Part shown: positions 34,037-42,751 of the stretch, one piece after another
Layout: every line of letters starts with the position of its first letter
How positions within the stretch are numbered: position 1 is the stretch's first letter
Source: Fodinibacter sp045807225
GTDB taxonomy: Bacteria > Actinomycetota > Actinomycetes > Actinomycetales > Dermatophilaceae
DNA: 64,000 nucleotides
Assembly: GCA_045807225.1 (NCBI GenBank)
Contig: JBJMHU010000197.1
Coordinates: forward strand, 14,838-78,837
Direction of reading: 5' to 3'
Translations under genes and position numbers: made by a program
Notes under the pieces: generated by a model
Told to the model about the DNA's origin: nothing
Database searches by the model: none
Seen by the model: the letters and a program-made list of their open reading frames with translations, nothing else

Positions 34037-34942
34037 ATGCAGGTGTACCGAACACCGGACGCAGCTTTCGAGCAGCTGCCCGACTTCCCCTGGGAACCGG
34101 CCTACGCGCAGGTCGCTGCTCCCGACGGCGGAACCATCCGGGTGGCCTGTGTCGACGTCGGGCCGGCCGACGGGCCGGTGGCGTTGTTGCTGCACGGCGA
34201 GCCGTCGTGGTCATTTCTGTACCGGCACGTGATCCGGGTGCTCACCGACAGCGGGATTCGCTGCGTGGCACCCGACCTCGTCGGCTTCGGGCGCTCGGAC
34301 AAGCCGGTGAGCCAGGGGGACTACTCCTACGCCCGGTTGGTCGAGTGGACCCGCGAGCTGGTCTTCGACCACCTCGACCTGCGCGATGTCACCATGGTGG
34401 GCCACGACTGGGGTGGGCTGATCGGGCTGCGCCTGGTCGCCGAGCATCCTGGTCGCTTCGCCCGGGTCGTCGCCGCGAACACCGGGCTGCCGACCGGTGA
34501 CTTCGGTATGCCGGATGTCTGGTGGCGCTTCCGCCGCGCGGTCGAGACGACCGAGGTGCTCGACATCGGGCGCCTGGTCGCCGCGGGGTGCATGCGCCCG
34601 ATGGCGGAGGAGGTCCGTGACGCCTACGACGCCCCCTTCCCGGAGGAGCGGGCCAAGGCCGGTGCCCGCGCCCTGCCAGGACTGGTGCCCACCGACCCGG
34701 ACGACCCTGCGAGCCGGGACAACCGCGCCGCCTGGGAGGTCCTGTCAACCAGCACCCTGCCGTTCCTTCTCGCGTTCAGTGACAGCGACCCCATCACCGG
34801 CGCCATGGCACCGGTGATGCGCAGGCTGCTGCCAGGCACCCGGGGCCTTGACCACCCCACCATCAGGGATGCCGGCCACTTCCTGCAGGAGGATGCCGGC
34901 GGCGAGCTGGGCCGAGTGGTGGCGCGCTTCATCCTCGGCTGA
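34037..34942 (+). CDS. Haloalkane dehalogenase-type alpha/beta hydrolase
   Basis: A 301-residue hydrolase with the HLD signature: LLLHGEPSWSFLYRH (HGEPSW, residues 53-58), VAPDLVGFGRSDKP and the nucleophile VGHDWGGLIGLRL, where Asp124 replaces Ser and Trp125 is the halide-binding residue. The catalytic His is in RDAGHFLQEDAG. These enzymes cleave carbon-halogen bonds hydrolytically, releasing halide and an alcohol. The length matches DhlA/DhaA relatives (about 300). CAAACT seven bases before ATG 34037 hints at a leaderless start. The best-supported specific function in this stretch. Confidence 0.93.
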   Translation: MQVYRTPDAAFEQLPDFPWEPAYAQVAAPDGGTIRVACVDVGPADGPVALLLHGEPSWSFLYRHVIRVLTDSGIRCVAPDLVGFGRSDKPVSQGDYSYARLVEWTRELVFDHLDLRDVTMVGHDWGGLIGLRLVAEHPGRFARVVAANTGLPTGDFGMPDVWWRFRRAVETTEVLDIGRLVAAGCMRPMAEEVRDAYDAPFPEERAKAGARALPGLVPTDPDDPASRDNRAAWEVLSTSTLPFLLAFSDSDPITGAMAPVMRRLLPGTRGLDHPTIRDAGHFLQEDAGGELGRVVARFILG

Positions 34943-35145
34943 CGAGCCGTGCGGCAGCCGCCACCGACCGGACGACGACGTTTCGGACTGCGGCGCAGCA
35001 GCGTGTCAGCGGCGGCTGATGGCGCCGGCCCTCACCCCCCGGGCACGAGCAGCCCGCACCGGACGTGGCGCTCCCGGGCTGCGGCGTGCGACGGTGGCGC
35101 AGCGGCGCTCCTGCCGTCAACACCTCTCGGAACGGAGTGGCCAAC

Positions 35146-35514
35146 ATGCTCGGTCAGGTGAAGCAGGTCGGGTTCGTCGCAGTGGCCGACCTGGATGCCG
35201 CGCAGCGCTTCTACGGGGGAGTCCTGGGCCTCGACCTCGTGGACGCGCGCCCGTTCGCCCTCGTCCACGACACCGCCACCGGCCAACTACGGATCACCGT
35301 CGTGGAGAAGGTTCACCCGGCCCCCTACACGGTGCTCGGGTGGATCGTCACGGATCTCGAGGCGGAGATGGATCGGCTCACCGAGGGCGGCGTGGCGTTC
35401 AACCGCTACGAGGGGATGACCCAGGACGACCGGGGCATCTGGACCACACCGGACGGCTCCCGGGTCGCCTGGTTCCACGACCCCGACGGCAACACCCTCT
35501 CCCTGCAGTCCTGA
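35146..35514 (+). CDS. VOC/glyoxalase-fold protein
   Basis: A 122-residue two-module vicinal oxygen chelate protein: VGFVAVADLDAAQRFYGGVLGLDL at the start, GWIVTDLEAEMDRLTEGGVAF, and WTTPDGSRVAWFHDPDGNTLSLQ at the end. Family members are glyoxalases, dioxygenases or antibiotic-binding proteins. Metal ligands typical of catalytic members are only partly recognisable, so the role is open. GGAGTGG precedes the ATG. Confidence 0.88.
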   Translation: MLGQVKQVGFVAVADLDAAQRFYGGVLGLDLVDARPFALVHDTATGQLRITVVEKVHPAPYTVLGWIVTDLEAEMDRLTEGGVAFNRYEGMTQDDRGIWTTPDGSRVAWFHDPDGNTLSLQS

Positions 35515-35762
35515 GCGAGGGCTGCGGGTCACCGCCGCCCGCCGGGGGGCCGGTCACGTGGTCGGTGTGGCTCATCCGCGCCATCACCCTTGGTTGCTGC
35601 GCCTGGAACGACACCTCCGCAGACTTCCGACTGCCGTGTTCGCGATGATGCGCCACGTGTGTGCCGGCGGGTACATACGTCGATCGCCCGGTGCGGGACA
35701 AATGGAGGGTCAGGTCGACGCAGGTTCTGGCGGAAGGCTCGCCGATACCGGAAGGACTCACC

Positions 35763-35933
35763 ATGTGGATGTGGATCATCATCGGCAGCATCATCGTCAC
35801 GGTCATCCTCCTCGCCCGGTGGATCGACCGCAGTCGCGGCTCGCAGGGCGCGAGCCGCAGCCTTGACCTTCCGGGCATCAAGGCCGGACGGCCCAGCCAC
35901 ATCGACACCAATGACGGCTTCAACGGCATGTAG
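35763..35933 (+). CDS. MWMW-type micro membrane protein (56 aa), paralogue
   Basis: MWMWIIIGSIIVTVILLARW forms a single membrane helix, followed by IDRSRGSQGASRSLDLPG and a polar tail. It shares the MWMW cap, D-R-x-x-G-S-x-GAS-R and DLPG features with the 63-residue protein at 16186-16377, but lacks its glycine-rich end. GGAAGGA precedes the ATG. Both copies sit alone near stress-related genes. Function unknown. Confidence 0.8.
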   Translation: MWMWIIIGSIIVTVILLARWIDRSRGSQGASRSLDLPGIKAGRPSHIDTNDGFNGM

Positions 35934-36055
35934 GCACCTCGTCGTTGACCATCTTCACCAGCGTCACCACGACGGCGTGCCATGCGGGAGACGGCGCCGG
36001 CCGGGCGCGGGGACCGGGGCCTACGACGCGTGACCGGCCGGCGTCGTGGGCTCGT

Positions 36056-36304
36056 CTACTCCACCGGGTCGTGGCCAAGGACCCCGTTGTCAGAGACGGA
36101 AGGGGACCAAGCCCGGCCGTCCCACCACCGCAGCTCGTGCCGACGCGTGGGGTCGGCTGCCCAGCGTCCGACGGGTTCGCTCGACGGCGGCACCGGCGGC
36201 GCGCCCCGGGTGCGCACCCCCAGTCTGACCAGGAAGACCACCCCGACGACACCGGCCACCAGGATCAGCAGGATCAGGAGTTCGACCGGCCCTATCCGCC
36301 CCAT
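36056..36304 (-). CDS. Membrane-anchored DUF2510 protein (82 aa)
   Basis: One membrane helix (PVELLILLILVAGVVGVVFLV) followed by a DUF2510 module, GRWAADPTRRHELRWWDGRA, the W-x2-DP...RWWDG motif common in actinobacterial membrane proteins. Role unknown; the module is thought to bind protein partners. ATG 36304 is leaderless: TACCGT (minus strand, 36316-36311) plus six bases. Confidence 0.85.
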   Translation of the reverse strand: MGRIGPVELLILLILVAGVVGVVFLVRLGVRTRGAPPVPPSSEPVGRWAADPTRRHELRWWDGRAWSPSVSDNGVLGHDPVE

Positions 36305-36372
36305 GCCCAGACGGTATCGCCCTCCCAGGACCGCGGGGAGGGCGCCTGAACGGTCGCCCCCGGCGCGCCGGC

Positions 36373-37248
36373 CTAGAGTGCGGCGACGACCGCACTGACG
36401 GGCGTGCAGGGCAGGTCCGGGAACTCGCTCCGCAGGTCCCTGTCGTTCGTCGTCGGAAACACGTCCATCGCCAGCGCTGCACGGGCCTGCCGGGCGATCA
36501 CCGGTTTGAGCAGGCCGACCGTGTTGGCCATCACCTGGAGGATCGGCCGCGGTACGTGCCGCGGAGTCCCGGGCCAGCCGTGCTGGGCCATGACCAGCTC
36601 GGCGAGCCGCGTCAGGGTCACCGGGTCAGGGCCGCAGATCTCCAGCACCCGTCCGCGCAGGGTGTCGTCGAGCACGGCGCGCTCCACCAGGGCCGCCACG
36701 TCGGCGACGCTGACCCAGCTGACCGGGTTGTCGCCGCGACCGAACACCAGCGGCCTGCGCGACCGGCCTGCGGTGCGCTCGAGAAGCTGGGCCCAGGTCT
36801 CGGCGTACGCCTCCGGTCGCAGGATCGTCCACGCCGACCCGCTGGACCGCAGGCGCTGCTCGGCCGCGTACTTCGCCCGCATGAGCTCCATCGGGCTCTC
36901 GGGTGAGGCTCCGATGACCGACACCATGACGACGTCCGCCCCGGCCTTCTCGGCCGCCTCGATGAGGTGGACGTTGCCGTCGTGGTCGACCGACTGCGGG
37001 GTGGCTCCGGCGGGGCCCATGAACCCCTGGACCGCCGACACGACCAGGTCCACTCCCTCCATCGGTGTGCGAAGGCTGGCCGGATCCCTCACGTCTGCCC
37101 GCACGACCTCCACGTCGGGGTCGATCGTGCCGGGACGAGGTGCCACACCGCGGCTGAGCACCCGGACCGCCAGTCCGCGGTCGTGCAACCGGTTGGCGAC
37201 GAGGCTGCCGAGGCAGCCGGTGCCGCCAGCGATCAGGATCCTGGCCAC
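36373..37248 (-). CDS. NmrA-like NAD(P)-binding epimerase/SDR protein
   Basis: A 291-residue atypical short-chain dehydrogenase. It starts ARILIAGGTGCLGSLVANRL (Rossmann TGxxG), then VVRADVRDPASL, DLVVSAVQG and SWVSVADVAALV, and continues to a C-terminal substrate domain. No YxxxK catalytic pair is evident, as in NmrA-type sensors or quinone-linked proteins. GTG 37248 begins exactly at the Rossmann strand. It lies downstream of the isochorismatase gene on the same strand. Confidence 0.88.
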   Translation of the reverse strand: MARILIAGGTGCLGSLVANRLHDRGLAVRVLSRGVAPRPGTIDPDVEVVRADVRDPASLRTPMEGVDLVVSAVQGFMGPAGATPQSVDHDGNVHLIEAAEKAGADVVMVSVIGASPESPMELMRAKYAAEQRLRSSGSAWTILRPEAYAETWAQLLERTAGRSRRPLVFGRGDNPVSWVSVADVAALVERAVLDDTLRGRVLEICGPDPVTLTRLAELVMAQHGWPGTPRHVPRPILQVMANTVGLLKPVIARQARAALAMDVFPTTNDRDLRSEFPDLPCTPVSAVVAAL

Positions 37249-37332
37249 GTCGGGGCAGGAGGCCGGTCGGAGTCGTGCTCGGCCGGTCGGAACAGGTGCG
37301 GGGGCATCGTGCTGACCGGCGTCGTCGAGCGG

Positions 37333-37941
37333 CTACTCCTCGAGGTCCGCGATGAAGTCCGATGCCGCCATCGGGGTGGAGAACATCGGGTAGTCGTACT
37401 TGATCGCATTGTCGTGCTCCTCGGGGGAGGTGGCGGCGACGCAGTCGCTCAACGTGATGACCTGGTAGCCGTTCTCGTACCCCGAGCGCATGGTCGACTC
37501 GACGCAGCAGTTCGTGAGGAACCCGCCCAGGGCGATGGTGGTGATCCCCTTGCTGCGCAGGATGAAGTCGAGGTTGGTGCTGGCGAAGGTGTCCAGGCCG
37601 CGCTTGCCCTCGATGACGATGTCACCCTCGGCCGGAGCCAGCTCGTCGACGATGTCGGCACCCCAGGTGCCCTTGACGAAGGCGTTGCCGTCGACGACAC
37701 CCTTGAGGATGCCGTACGGGTGCGCGCTGATCTCGTTGTAGCCGGGGGCGAAGGTGATCGGCGCGTGCATCACGGTCACCCCGGCGGCTCGCGCCGCAGC
37801 GACGACGTCCTGCGTCTTGGCCAGCATCTCGGTACGGTCCATGACCTCCGAGACCGCTCCGTGGAGGACGCCGCCCTCCGACGTGAAGTCGTTCTGGTAC
37901 TCGATCAGGACCACTGCGGTTGTGCTGGGGTCAACGCCCAT
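37333..37941 (-). CDS. Isochorismatase-like cysteine hydrolase
   Basis: A 202-residue hydrolase: TAVVLIEYQNDFTSEGGVLH carries the catalytic Asp, VIEGKRGLDTFAST the Lys, and LGGFLTNCCVESTMRSGYE the nucleophile Cys. Family members hydrolyse amides such as nicotinamide, N-carbamoyl compounds or ureidoacrylate; the reading does not settle which. GAGGAGAGATCAC precedes ATG 37941. Confidence 0.9.
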   Translation of the reverse strand: MGVDPSTTAVVLIEYQNDFTSEGGVLHGAVSEVMDRTEMLAKTQDVVAAARAAGVTVMHAPITFAPGYNEISAHPYGILKGVVDGNAFVKGTWGADIVDELAPAEGDIVIEGKRGLDTFASTNLDFILRSKGITTIALGGFLTNCCVESTMRSGYENGYQVITLSDCVAATSPEEHDNAIKYDYPMFSTPMAASDFIADLEE

Positions 37942-38383
37942 GTGATCTCTCCTCGCTGTCAGGACTGTGCGTCCAGCACCTCTTTCTCACCGTCGCAGGA
38001 CAGCCGCGCCCGGGTTCGGTGAGGGTGGCCGCTGGGAGCCTCCACGCAGCATCCTGCACCTCGACCCGACACCACGTCGATGGGTGCGTGCGCCCTACCC
38101 GGCCGGCACGGTGCTGAGGGCATGTCGCCCGCCAGCACGGAGAGGTCACGGCCCTGGCCGGCCTCGCCCAGGTCGTCGTGGTGCGCAGCATCTCCCCGTG
38201 CGCCGTGGAGCAGGTGGACGACCTCACCCCCCATGGCTCGACCGGTCGGCCCGGAACGCGGTCTTCGACCACGACCGGACCAGGCGCCGTCACGACGCGG
38301 CCCGGACCTGGACCAGTGGCGGGCGCCGGACGTCTCGAGAAAGGCGGAGGCGCGATGCTGCCGATGGTCCTAGCATCGAGCCC
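37942..38383. other. 442-bp gap between divergent isochorismatase and phosphotransferase genes
   Basis: No convincing gene. Frames across it read as arginine/proline-rich shadows, although some codon bias remains around 38140-38220, so a decayed gene is possible. It contains the TAGCAT -10 at 38371-38376 for the downstream gene. Confidence 0.5.
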
Positions 38384-39589
38384 GTGGATGCCGGTGGACG
38401 CTCGGCTCGGCTGGTACTCGTGCACCACGGCACGGTGGCCGGCGCCCTGCCCCCGCTCCAGCTGGAGATGCCCTGGTGGCCCGAGACGCATGACGTGGTG
38501 GCCGCCGCGCGCGAGCACTTCGGGATCGACGTGGTGGTGCTCCGCCTGCTGGAGACCCGGTCGGACCACCCGTTCGGTGGGGCAGTGACGTACCTGGCCG
38601 AGACGGACCGGCTCCCCGGCATCCGGCTTGAACCGTGGCCGGCCGAGGTTCTCGCCGACGAGCCGCTGCGCGCCCCATGGGCTCGCCCCGGTGGGCCGGA
38701 GATGCTGCTGAGGTGGGCCGACGAGCAGCTCGGGGCGCGGGGGATGGAGCGGGTCGGGCCGGCCCAGCAGATGCGGTCGTGGAACCTGTCAGCCCTCTGG
38801 AGGCTCCCGACCGGCGAAGGGCCGGTCTGGCTCAAGGCGGTTCCCGGCTTCTTCGCACACGAGGGGGACGTCATCGACTGGATCGGGTCCCCTCCCGGCC
38901 CCCGCCTGGTGGCTCACGTGCCCGGTCGCGTGCTCATGGCGGAGGCCCGTGGTGCTCCGAACCACGGCACGCGGGGGCCGGCGCTCGAGCCGATGGTGCA
39001 GCTGCTCACCCGGCTCCAGGAGCGCGCAGCACAGCAGACCCAGGAGCTGCTCGCGATCGGCGTGCCGGACCGGCGGCTGCGGAGAATGGTGCGCCGGATC
39101 GAGTCCGTGACCGAGGAGTGGGCCGGGTCCGTCGACCCGAACGAGCGGCGCGCGCTCGCCGTCCTCGTCGCGGACCTGCCGAGGCGCTTGGCGCGGATCG
39201 ACGAGTGTGGGGTTCCTGACACGTTGGTGCACGGCGACTTCCACCCCGGAAACGTCGTGGGCGAGCCCGGGGCACACGTCCTCATCGACTGGGGCGACTC
39301 CTTCGTGGGACACCCGCTCATCGACGAGCTGGCCTTCACCCAGCGCCTGGACGCGCCCGATCGCGCCGTCGCGCGACAGTGGTTCGTGGGCGCCTGGCGC
39401 CGCATCGCGCCGGAAGCCGACCCGGAGCGGGCTGCCGCGCTGCTCCGCCCCGTGCTGCCACTGCTGGCCGCAGTGATGTACGCCGACTTCTGCGCCGGCA
39501 TCGAGCCGGACGAGCGGGTCTACCACCACTCCGACGTGGGCCGGATGCTGCAGCAGGCCGTCACAGAGAGCCGGCCGGGGCACCACTGA
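38384..39589 (+). CDS. Aminoglycoside-phosphotransferase-family protein
   Basis: A 401-residue protein. An N-terminal region of about 120 residues (PWWPETHDVVAAAREHFGID) precedes a kinase-like fold with GPVWLKAVPGFFAHEGDVI, the catalytic loop VHGDFHPGNVV and the metal motif LIDWGDS. Relatives phosphorylate hydroxyls of antibiotics, choline or homoserine-like metabolites; substrate unknown, and resistance cannot be inferred. GTG 38384 is chosen because TAGCAT stands seven bases upstream and the N-terminal domain starts there, making it leaderless. Confidence 0.88.
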   Translation: MDAGGRSARLVLVHHGTVAGALPPLQLEMPWWPETHDVVAAAREHFGIDVVVLRLLETRSDHPFGGAVTYLAETDRLPGIRLEPWPAEVLADEPLRAPWARPGGPEMLLRWADEQLGARGMERVGPAQQMRSWNLSALWRLPTGEGPVWLKAVPGFFAHEGDVIDWIGSPPGPRLVAHVPGRVLMAEARGAPNHGTRGPALEPMVQLLTRLQERAAQQTQELLAIGVPDRRLRRMVRRIESVTEEWAGSVDPNERRALAVLVADLPRRLARIDECGVPDTLVHGDFHPGNVVGEPGAHVLIDWGDSFVGHPLIDELAFTQRLDAPDRAVARQWFVGAWRRIAPEADPERAAALLRPVLPLLAAVMYADFCAGIEPDERVYHHSDVGRMLQQAVTESRPGHH

Positions 39590-39609
39590 CCGGATCTCGG
39601 GGCGGCCAG

Positions 39610-39882
39610 GTCAGCCTGCTGCTGACGACGTCGTTCGCTGCCACGTACGACCCGGCGTGGGCACGGCCTCGCAGTGGTTACCAGCAGCTCCTCGAGTTCT
39701 ATGTCGGCGAGAACGCAGCGGTGCAGGAGCGTTGGGCTGCCATGGTCGCCGCCGGTCATCCCAGCCGCATGCCGCCCACCCAGACCGCTGGCCCCTACGC
39801 CGCCATGGTCGACGACCCCGACGGGAACGTCGTCCTGCTCACGTCCGACGAGGCGGCCCGCGTCGACGCGAGCGACCGGTGA
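39610..39882 (+). pseudogene. 5'-truncated VOC/glyoxalase remnant
   Basis: The frame keeps the back part of a VOC protein, from LLLTTSFAATYDPAW through FYVGENAAVQERWAAMV to YAAMVDDPDGNVVLLTSDEA. About the first 30-40 residues expected of the family and any usable start codon are missing. It begins 20 bases after the phosphotransferase stop. Probably a deletion product. Confidence 0.65.
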
Positions 39883-39925
39883 GCCGTGCGCCCGACACCA
39901 CGGGCCGCCGGGTCGCGCCGACGCC

Positions 39926-40282
39926 CTACGGGGCGGGCGGACCGGGGAACCGGTGCACCTCCTGCGGCCAGTCGAGCGCGACGGCCAGTCGGCCCGCCCA
40001 GTAGCGGGCCGCCTCGTCGTCGGGGACGTCGATGACGGTGAACCCGCCCAGGTGCTCCTTGGTCTCGACGTACGGCCCGTCGACGAACAACGGCTTGCCG
40101 TCCCTGGCCTCGACGCTGCACACCACGGTGGACGCGTCGATGCCGCCGTTGCCGAACACGAAGGCACCGGCGGCCTCCATGTCCGCAAGCACCGCCTGGC
40201 CGGCCGCGCTCTTCTGCCGCAGCTCCTCGGCCGTGTGCTCGTGCACCCACTCGTCGTTGAATGCGATCAGGTACTGCGTCAC
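39926..40282 (-). CDS. YCII-related domain protein
   Basis: A 118-residue YciI-like protein: MTQYLIAFNDEWVHEHT, AGAFVFGNGGIDAST, and the hallmark DGPYVETKEHLGGF followed by TVIDVPDDEAARYWAGRL. Such proteins are frequently coupled to ECF sigma factors in actinobacteria, but none is adjacent. GGAGAAG precedes ATG 40282. It is convergent with the VOC remnant. Confidence 0.9.
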   Translation of the reverse strand: MTQYLIAFNDEWVHEHTAEELRQKSAAGQAVLADMEAAGAFVFGNGGIDASTVVCSVEARDGKPLFVDGPYVETKEHLGGFTVIDVPDDEAARYWAGRLAVALDWPQEVHRFPGPPAP

Positions 40283-40498
40283 TGGCTTCTCCTCTCCGTG
40301 GCCGCGGGTCCTTCACCGGCTCCGCGGATGCGGCGGCCCGGGCGGCCGACGCTCACCACCTCCACGAACGGCACCGAACCGATGCGACACCTCGACGTGA
40401 ACACGGTACGAGGGGGACGTGCGGCCTGGCCCTGACAAGGGTGGTCGGAGCATCCCAGGGTCGACGCCCGAGCGACCCGCCGACCCGGCCGGTGCCGG

Positions 40499-40771
40499 TC
40501 AGACCAGCGAGTTGAGATCGGCCGCGACCCGCTGCAGGGTGGCCCGTTCGTCCTGCCCGGTGTCGCGGTACCGCTGCACCATGAGCAGACCGGTCAGGTT
40601 CACGAAGCCACCGATCACCTCGATCGCCCCCCGGAACACGTCACCCTCACCCCGCTCCTGCAGGATGTCGGTCAGGGTCTCGATGCCGAACGACGGGTCG
40701 TCGCTGCTGTCGACCCAGGCCGTCATGATGGCGACGGCCTCGCGGGTGAGGTCGGCTTGACGCGGCTTCAT
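40499..40771 (-). CDS. Hypothetical helical protein (90 aa)
   Basis: Unrecognised. Predominantly helical: TREAVAIMTAWVDSSDDPSF, TLTDILQERGEGD and FRGAIEVIGGFVNLTGLLMV, suggestive of a small all-alpha domain. No cysteines. Its ATG overlaps the stop of the upstream small zinc protein (ATGA at 40771-40768), so the two are translationally coupled and probably work together. Confidence 0.72.
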   Translation of the reverse strand: MKPRQADLTREAVAIMTAWVDSSDDPSFGIETLTDILQERGEGDVFRGAIEVIGGFVNLTGLLMVQRYRDTGQDERATLQRVAADLNSLV

Positions 40772-41004
40772 CTCGAGATCATCGCCTGGGGTGGGCTCAC
40801 GGGGGGCTGCGGGCGCTCGGCATCGGATGTGCCGTGCGGTGACCTGTGGCGGCTCGCGTCGTCGGGTGCCTTGCGGTGCGAGCCGACGCACGGCAGTGAC
40901 GTGCCCAGGGTGGGGAACTGCTGCTGGTGCCCGACGAGCCTGCCGTCGCGCACGGCGACGAGCTCCTGACACGCCCTGCACACACTCCCGCTGTGTCGGC
41001 CCAC
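40768..41004 (-). CDS. Small CxxC protein (78 aa), coupled to the next gene
   Basis: GTG 41004 follows GGAGAA. The first half reads VGRHSGSVCRACQELVAVRD, then GRLVGHQQQFPTLGTSLPC and VGSH. CxxC plus a later Cys/His suggests a zinc ribbon like other actinobacterial mini proteins (CxxC-x-x-V-A-V-R-x-G-x...C-x-G-S-H). The second half is a low-complexity tail. The stop overlaps the ATG of the 90-residue helical protein. The overlap and ribosome site are the main evidence that it is real. Confidence 0.62.
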   Translation of the reverse strand: MGRHSGSVCRACQELVAVRDGRLVGHQQQFPTLGTSLPCVGSHRKAPDDASRHRSPHGTSDAERPQPPVSPPQAMISR

Positions 41005-41223
41005 GATCGTTCTCCGTTCCCCGCTGGCAGGCGCGCTCGGTCGTGCGCGCAGGCTCCCTCTGGTGCTGGTATACCCGAGAAGCCGGAGGTGATGCCGCGC
41101 ACCCACCCCCCTTTGACGTGCCCCCGCCGCCCTGTTCCCCGGGGGCGTGGACAGCACCGAGGCGCCGCGTGCAGGCTCAGCCGCATGACCGGCTTCGACG
41201 CATCGAACGGAAGGGGTGGACCC

Positions 41224-42096
41224 GTGGACGTGGGATTCCTCGGCCTGGGCACCATGGGCCTGCCCATCGCGCAGAACATGGCCCGTGCCGGCACGCGGCT
41301 GGTCGTGTGGAACCGGTCTGAGCCGGCGCGCGAGGCCATGAGCAGGATGGGCGCGCGGGTGGCGCCGACCCCCCGCCGGGTCTTCCGTGAGGTCGACGTC
41401 GTCTTCCTGATGCTCGCCGACGGTGAGGTCATCGATGCCGTGCTGGGTCGTGGAACACCGGCATTCGATGAGCTGGTCAAGGGCCACACCGTCGTGCACA
41501 TGGGCACGACGGCAGCGTCCTACTCACAACAGCTGGCGACGGACACGGAGAGCGCCGGTGGCCACTATGTCGAGGCCCCGGTCTCGGGTTCGCGGGTCCC
41601 TGCGGCGCAGGGTCGGCTGGTCGGGATGGTCGCCGGACCCGACGACGCCGTCGACCGGGTGCTTCCGCTCCTGGACCCGGTGTGCTCCTTCGTGGTCCGC
41701 TGTGGGGAGGCGCCGAAGGCGACCCAGCTGAAGCTGGCGGTCAACCTGTTCCTCATCACGCAGGTCACCGGCCTGGTCGAGGCGTTCCACTTCGCCGAGC
41801 GCAACGGCCTCGACCTCGACCTGTTCCGCTCGGTGGTCGATGCCGGGCCGATGGCCAGCGCCGTATCCCGCCTGAAGCTCGACAAGCTCGTGGAGGGAGA
41901 CTTCACGGTGCAGGCCTCGGTGCGTGACGTCTTCTACAACAACCGACTCATCGCGGATGCCGCCCGCGGCGCGGAGGTGCCCACGCCCCTGTTGGACGCC
42001 TGCCACCGGCTCTTCGAGTCCGCCGCCCTGCTCGGGCACGGCCACGAGGACATGGCCGCGGTGCTGCGAGCCTTCGAGGCGCTCAAGGACCCGTGA
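41224..42096 (+). CDS. 3-hydroxyisobutyrate/6-phosphogluconate dehydrogenase-family oxidoreductase
   Basis: A 290-residue beta-hydroxyacid dehydrogenase. The N-terminal Rossmann signature is VGFLGLGTMGLPIAQNM, then VFLMLADGEV, MGTTAASYS, VEAPVSGSRVPAAQGRLVGM (substrate loop) and GEAPKATQLKLAVNLFLI with the catalytic Lys. It reduces or oxidises 3-hydroxyacids with NAD(P). GTG 41224 has GGAAGGGG seven bases upstream. ATG 41185 is an in-frame alternative without a ribosome site. It overlaps the following convergent gene by 14 bases. Confidence 0.92.
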   Translation: MDVGFLGLGTMGLPIAQNMARAGTRLVVWNRSEPAREAMSRMGARVAPTPRRVFREVDVVFLMLADGEVIDAVLGRGTPAFDELVKGHTVVHMGTTAASYSQQLATDTESAGGHYVEAPVSGSRVPAAQGRLVGMVAGPDDAVDRVLPLLDPVCSFVVRCGEAPKATQLKLAVNLFLITQVTGLVEAFHFAERNGLDLDLFRSVVDAGPMASAVSRLKLDKLVEGDFTVQASVRDVFYNNRLIADAARGAEVPTPLLDACHRLFESAALLGHGHEDMAAVLRAFEALKDP

Positions 42097-42751
42097 AGCG
42101 CGAGCCCACCTTCGGCTCCTGCAGTGCGGCTGCGGTGAAGGTCATGGCGGCGCGGACCAGCGTCGGGCTCAGCAGGTGGCCGTCGTCGGGGAAGTCGACG
42201 AACGTCGCGGTGGTGTGGTCGGCAAGCCACCGTCGTGACCGCGTGGCCCGGGCCGGTGGGATGACGTCGTCCCGGCCTCCCATGCCGTACCAGACGGCCG
42301 GCCGACGGGCGCGCAGTCCGGCATGTGGGGCCGTGTTGGCGACGAAGCCGGCCACGACCGCCGTGCTCAGGAACCGGTCGGGGTGCTGGCGGAGCAGCTG
42401 CACGGCCATCGCGCCGCCCTGTGACCAGCCGACCAACGCCACGCGGTCGGCCTCCTGACGCTCGAGCCAGGCACCGATCCCACGAGCGCCGGCGGCGTAG
42501 TCCGAGCGCAGCCGAGAGGTCGTCGTCCCCGGGCCGTCGAAGCGCACCCAGGCCCACCGGTCGCCAACCGGCAGCGGCGCCCGGAGCGAGGCGCCGACCA
42601 CACCCGCCGGAAGCGCGGAGAACCATGCGGACCAGTCGTCCTCACGACCGGAGAAGCCGTGCATGAAGACGACGAGCGGCAACCCGGAGCGGGTACCGGG
42701 ACCGTGCGACCAGGCGATGGCGCGCTCGTCGAGGGGCGTGCTCCGTGTCAT
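42083..42751 (-). CDS. Alpha/beta hydrolase (carboxylesterase/phospholipase-like)
   Basis: A 222-residue esterase of the acyl-protein-thioesterase-like group: PLVVFMHGFSGREDDW, RAPLPVGDRWAWVRF, nucleophile LVGWSQGGAMAVQLL, a GGRDDVIPPA acid loop, and FPDDGHLLSP with the His. It is coupled to the methyltransferase upstream by an ATGA overlap at 42748-42751. The stop lies inside the end of the convergent dehydrogenase. Confidence 0.9.
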   Translation of the reverse strand: MTRSTPLDERAIAWSHGPGTRSGLPLVVFMHGFSGREDDWSAWFSALPAGVVGASLRAPLPVGDRWAWVRFDGPGTTTSRLRSDYAAGARGIGAWLERQEADRVALVGWSQGGAMAVQLLRQHPDRFLSTAVVAGFVANTAPHAGLRARRPAVWYGMGGRDDVIPPARATRSRRWLADHTTATFVDFPDDGHLLSPTLVRAAMTFTAAALQEPKVGSRFTGP

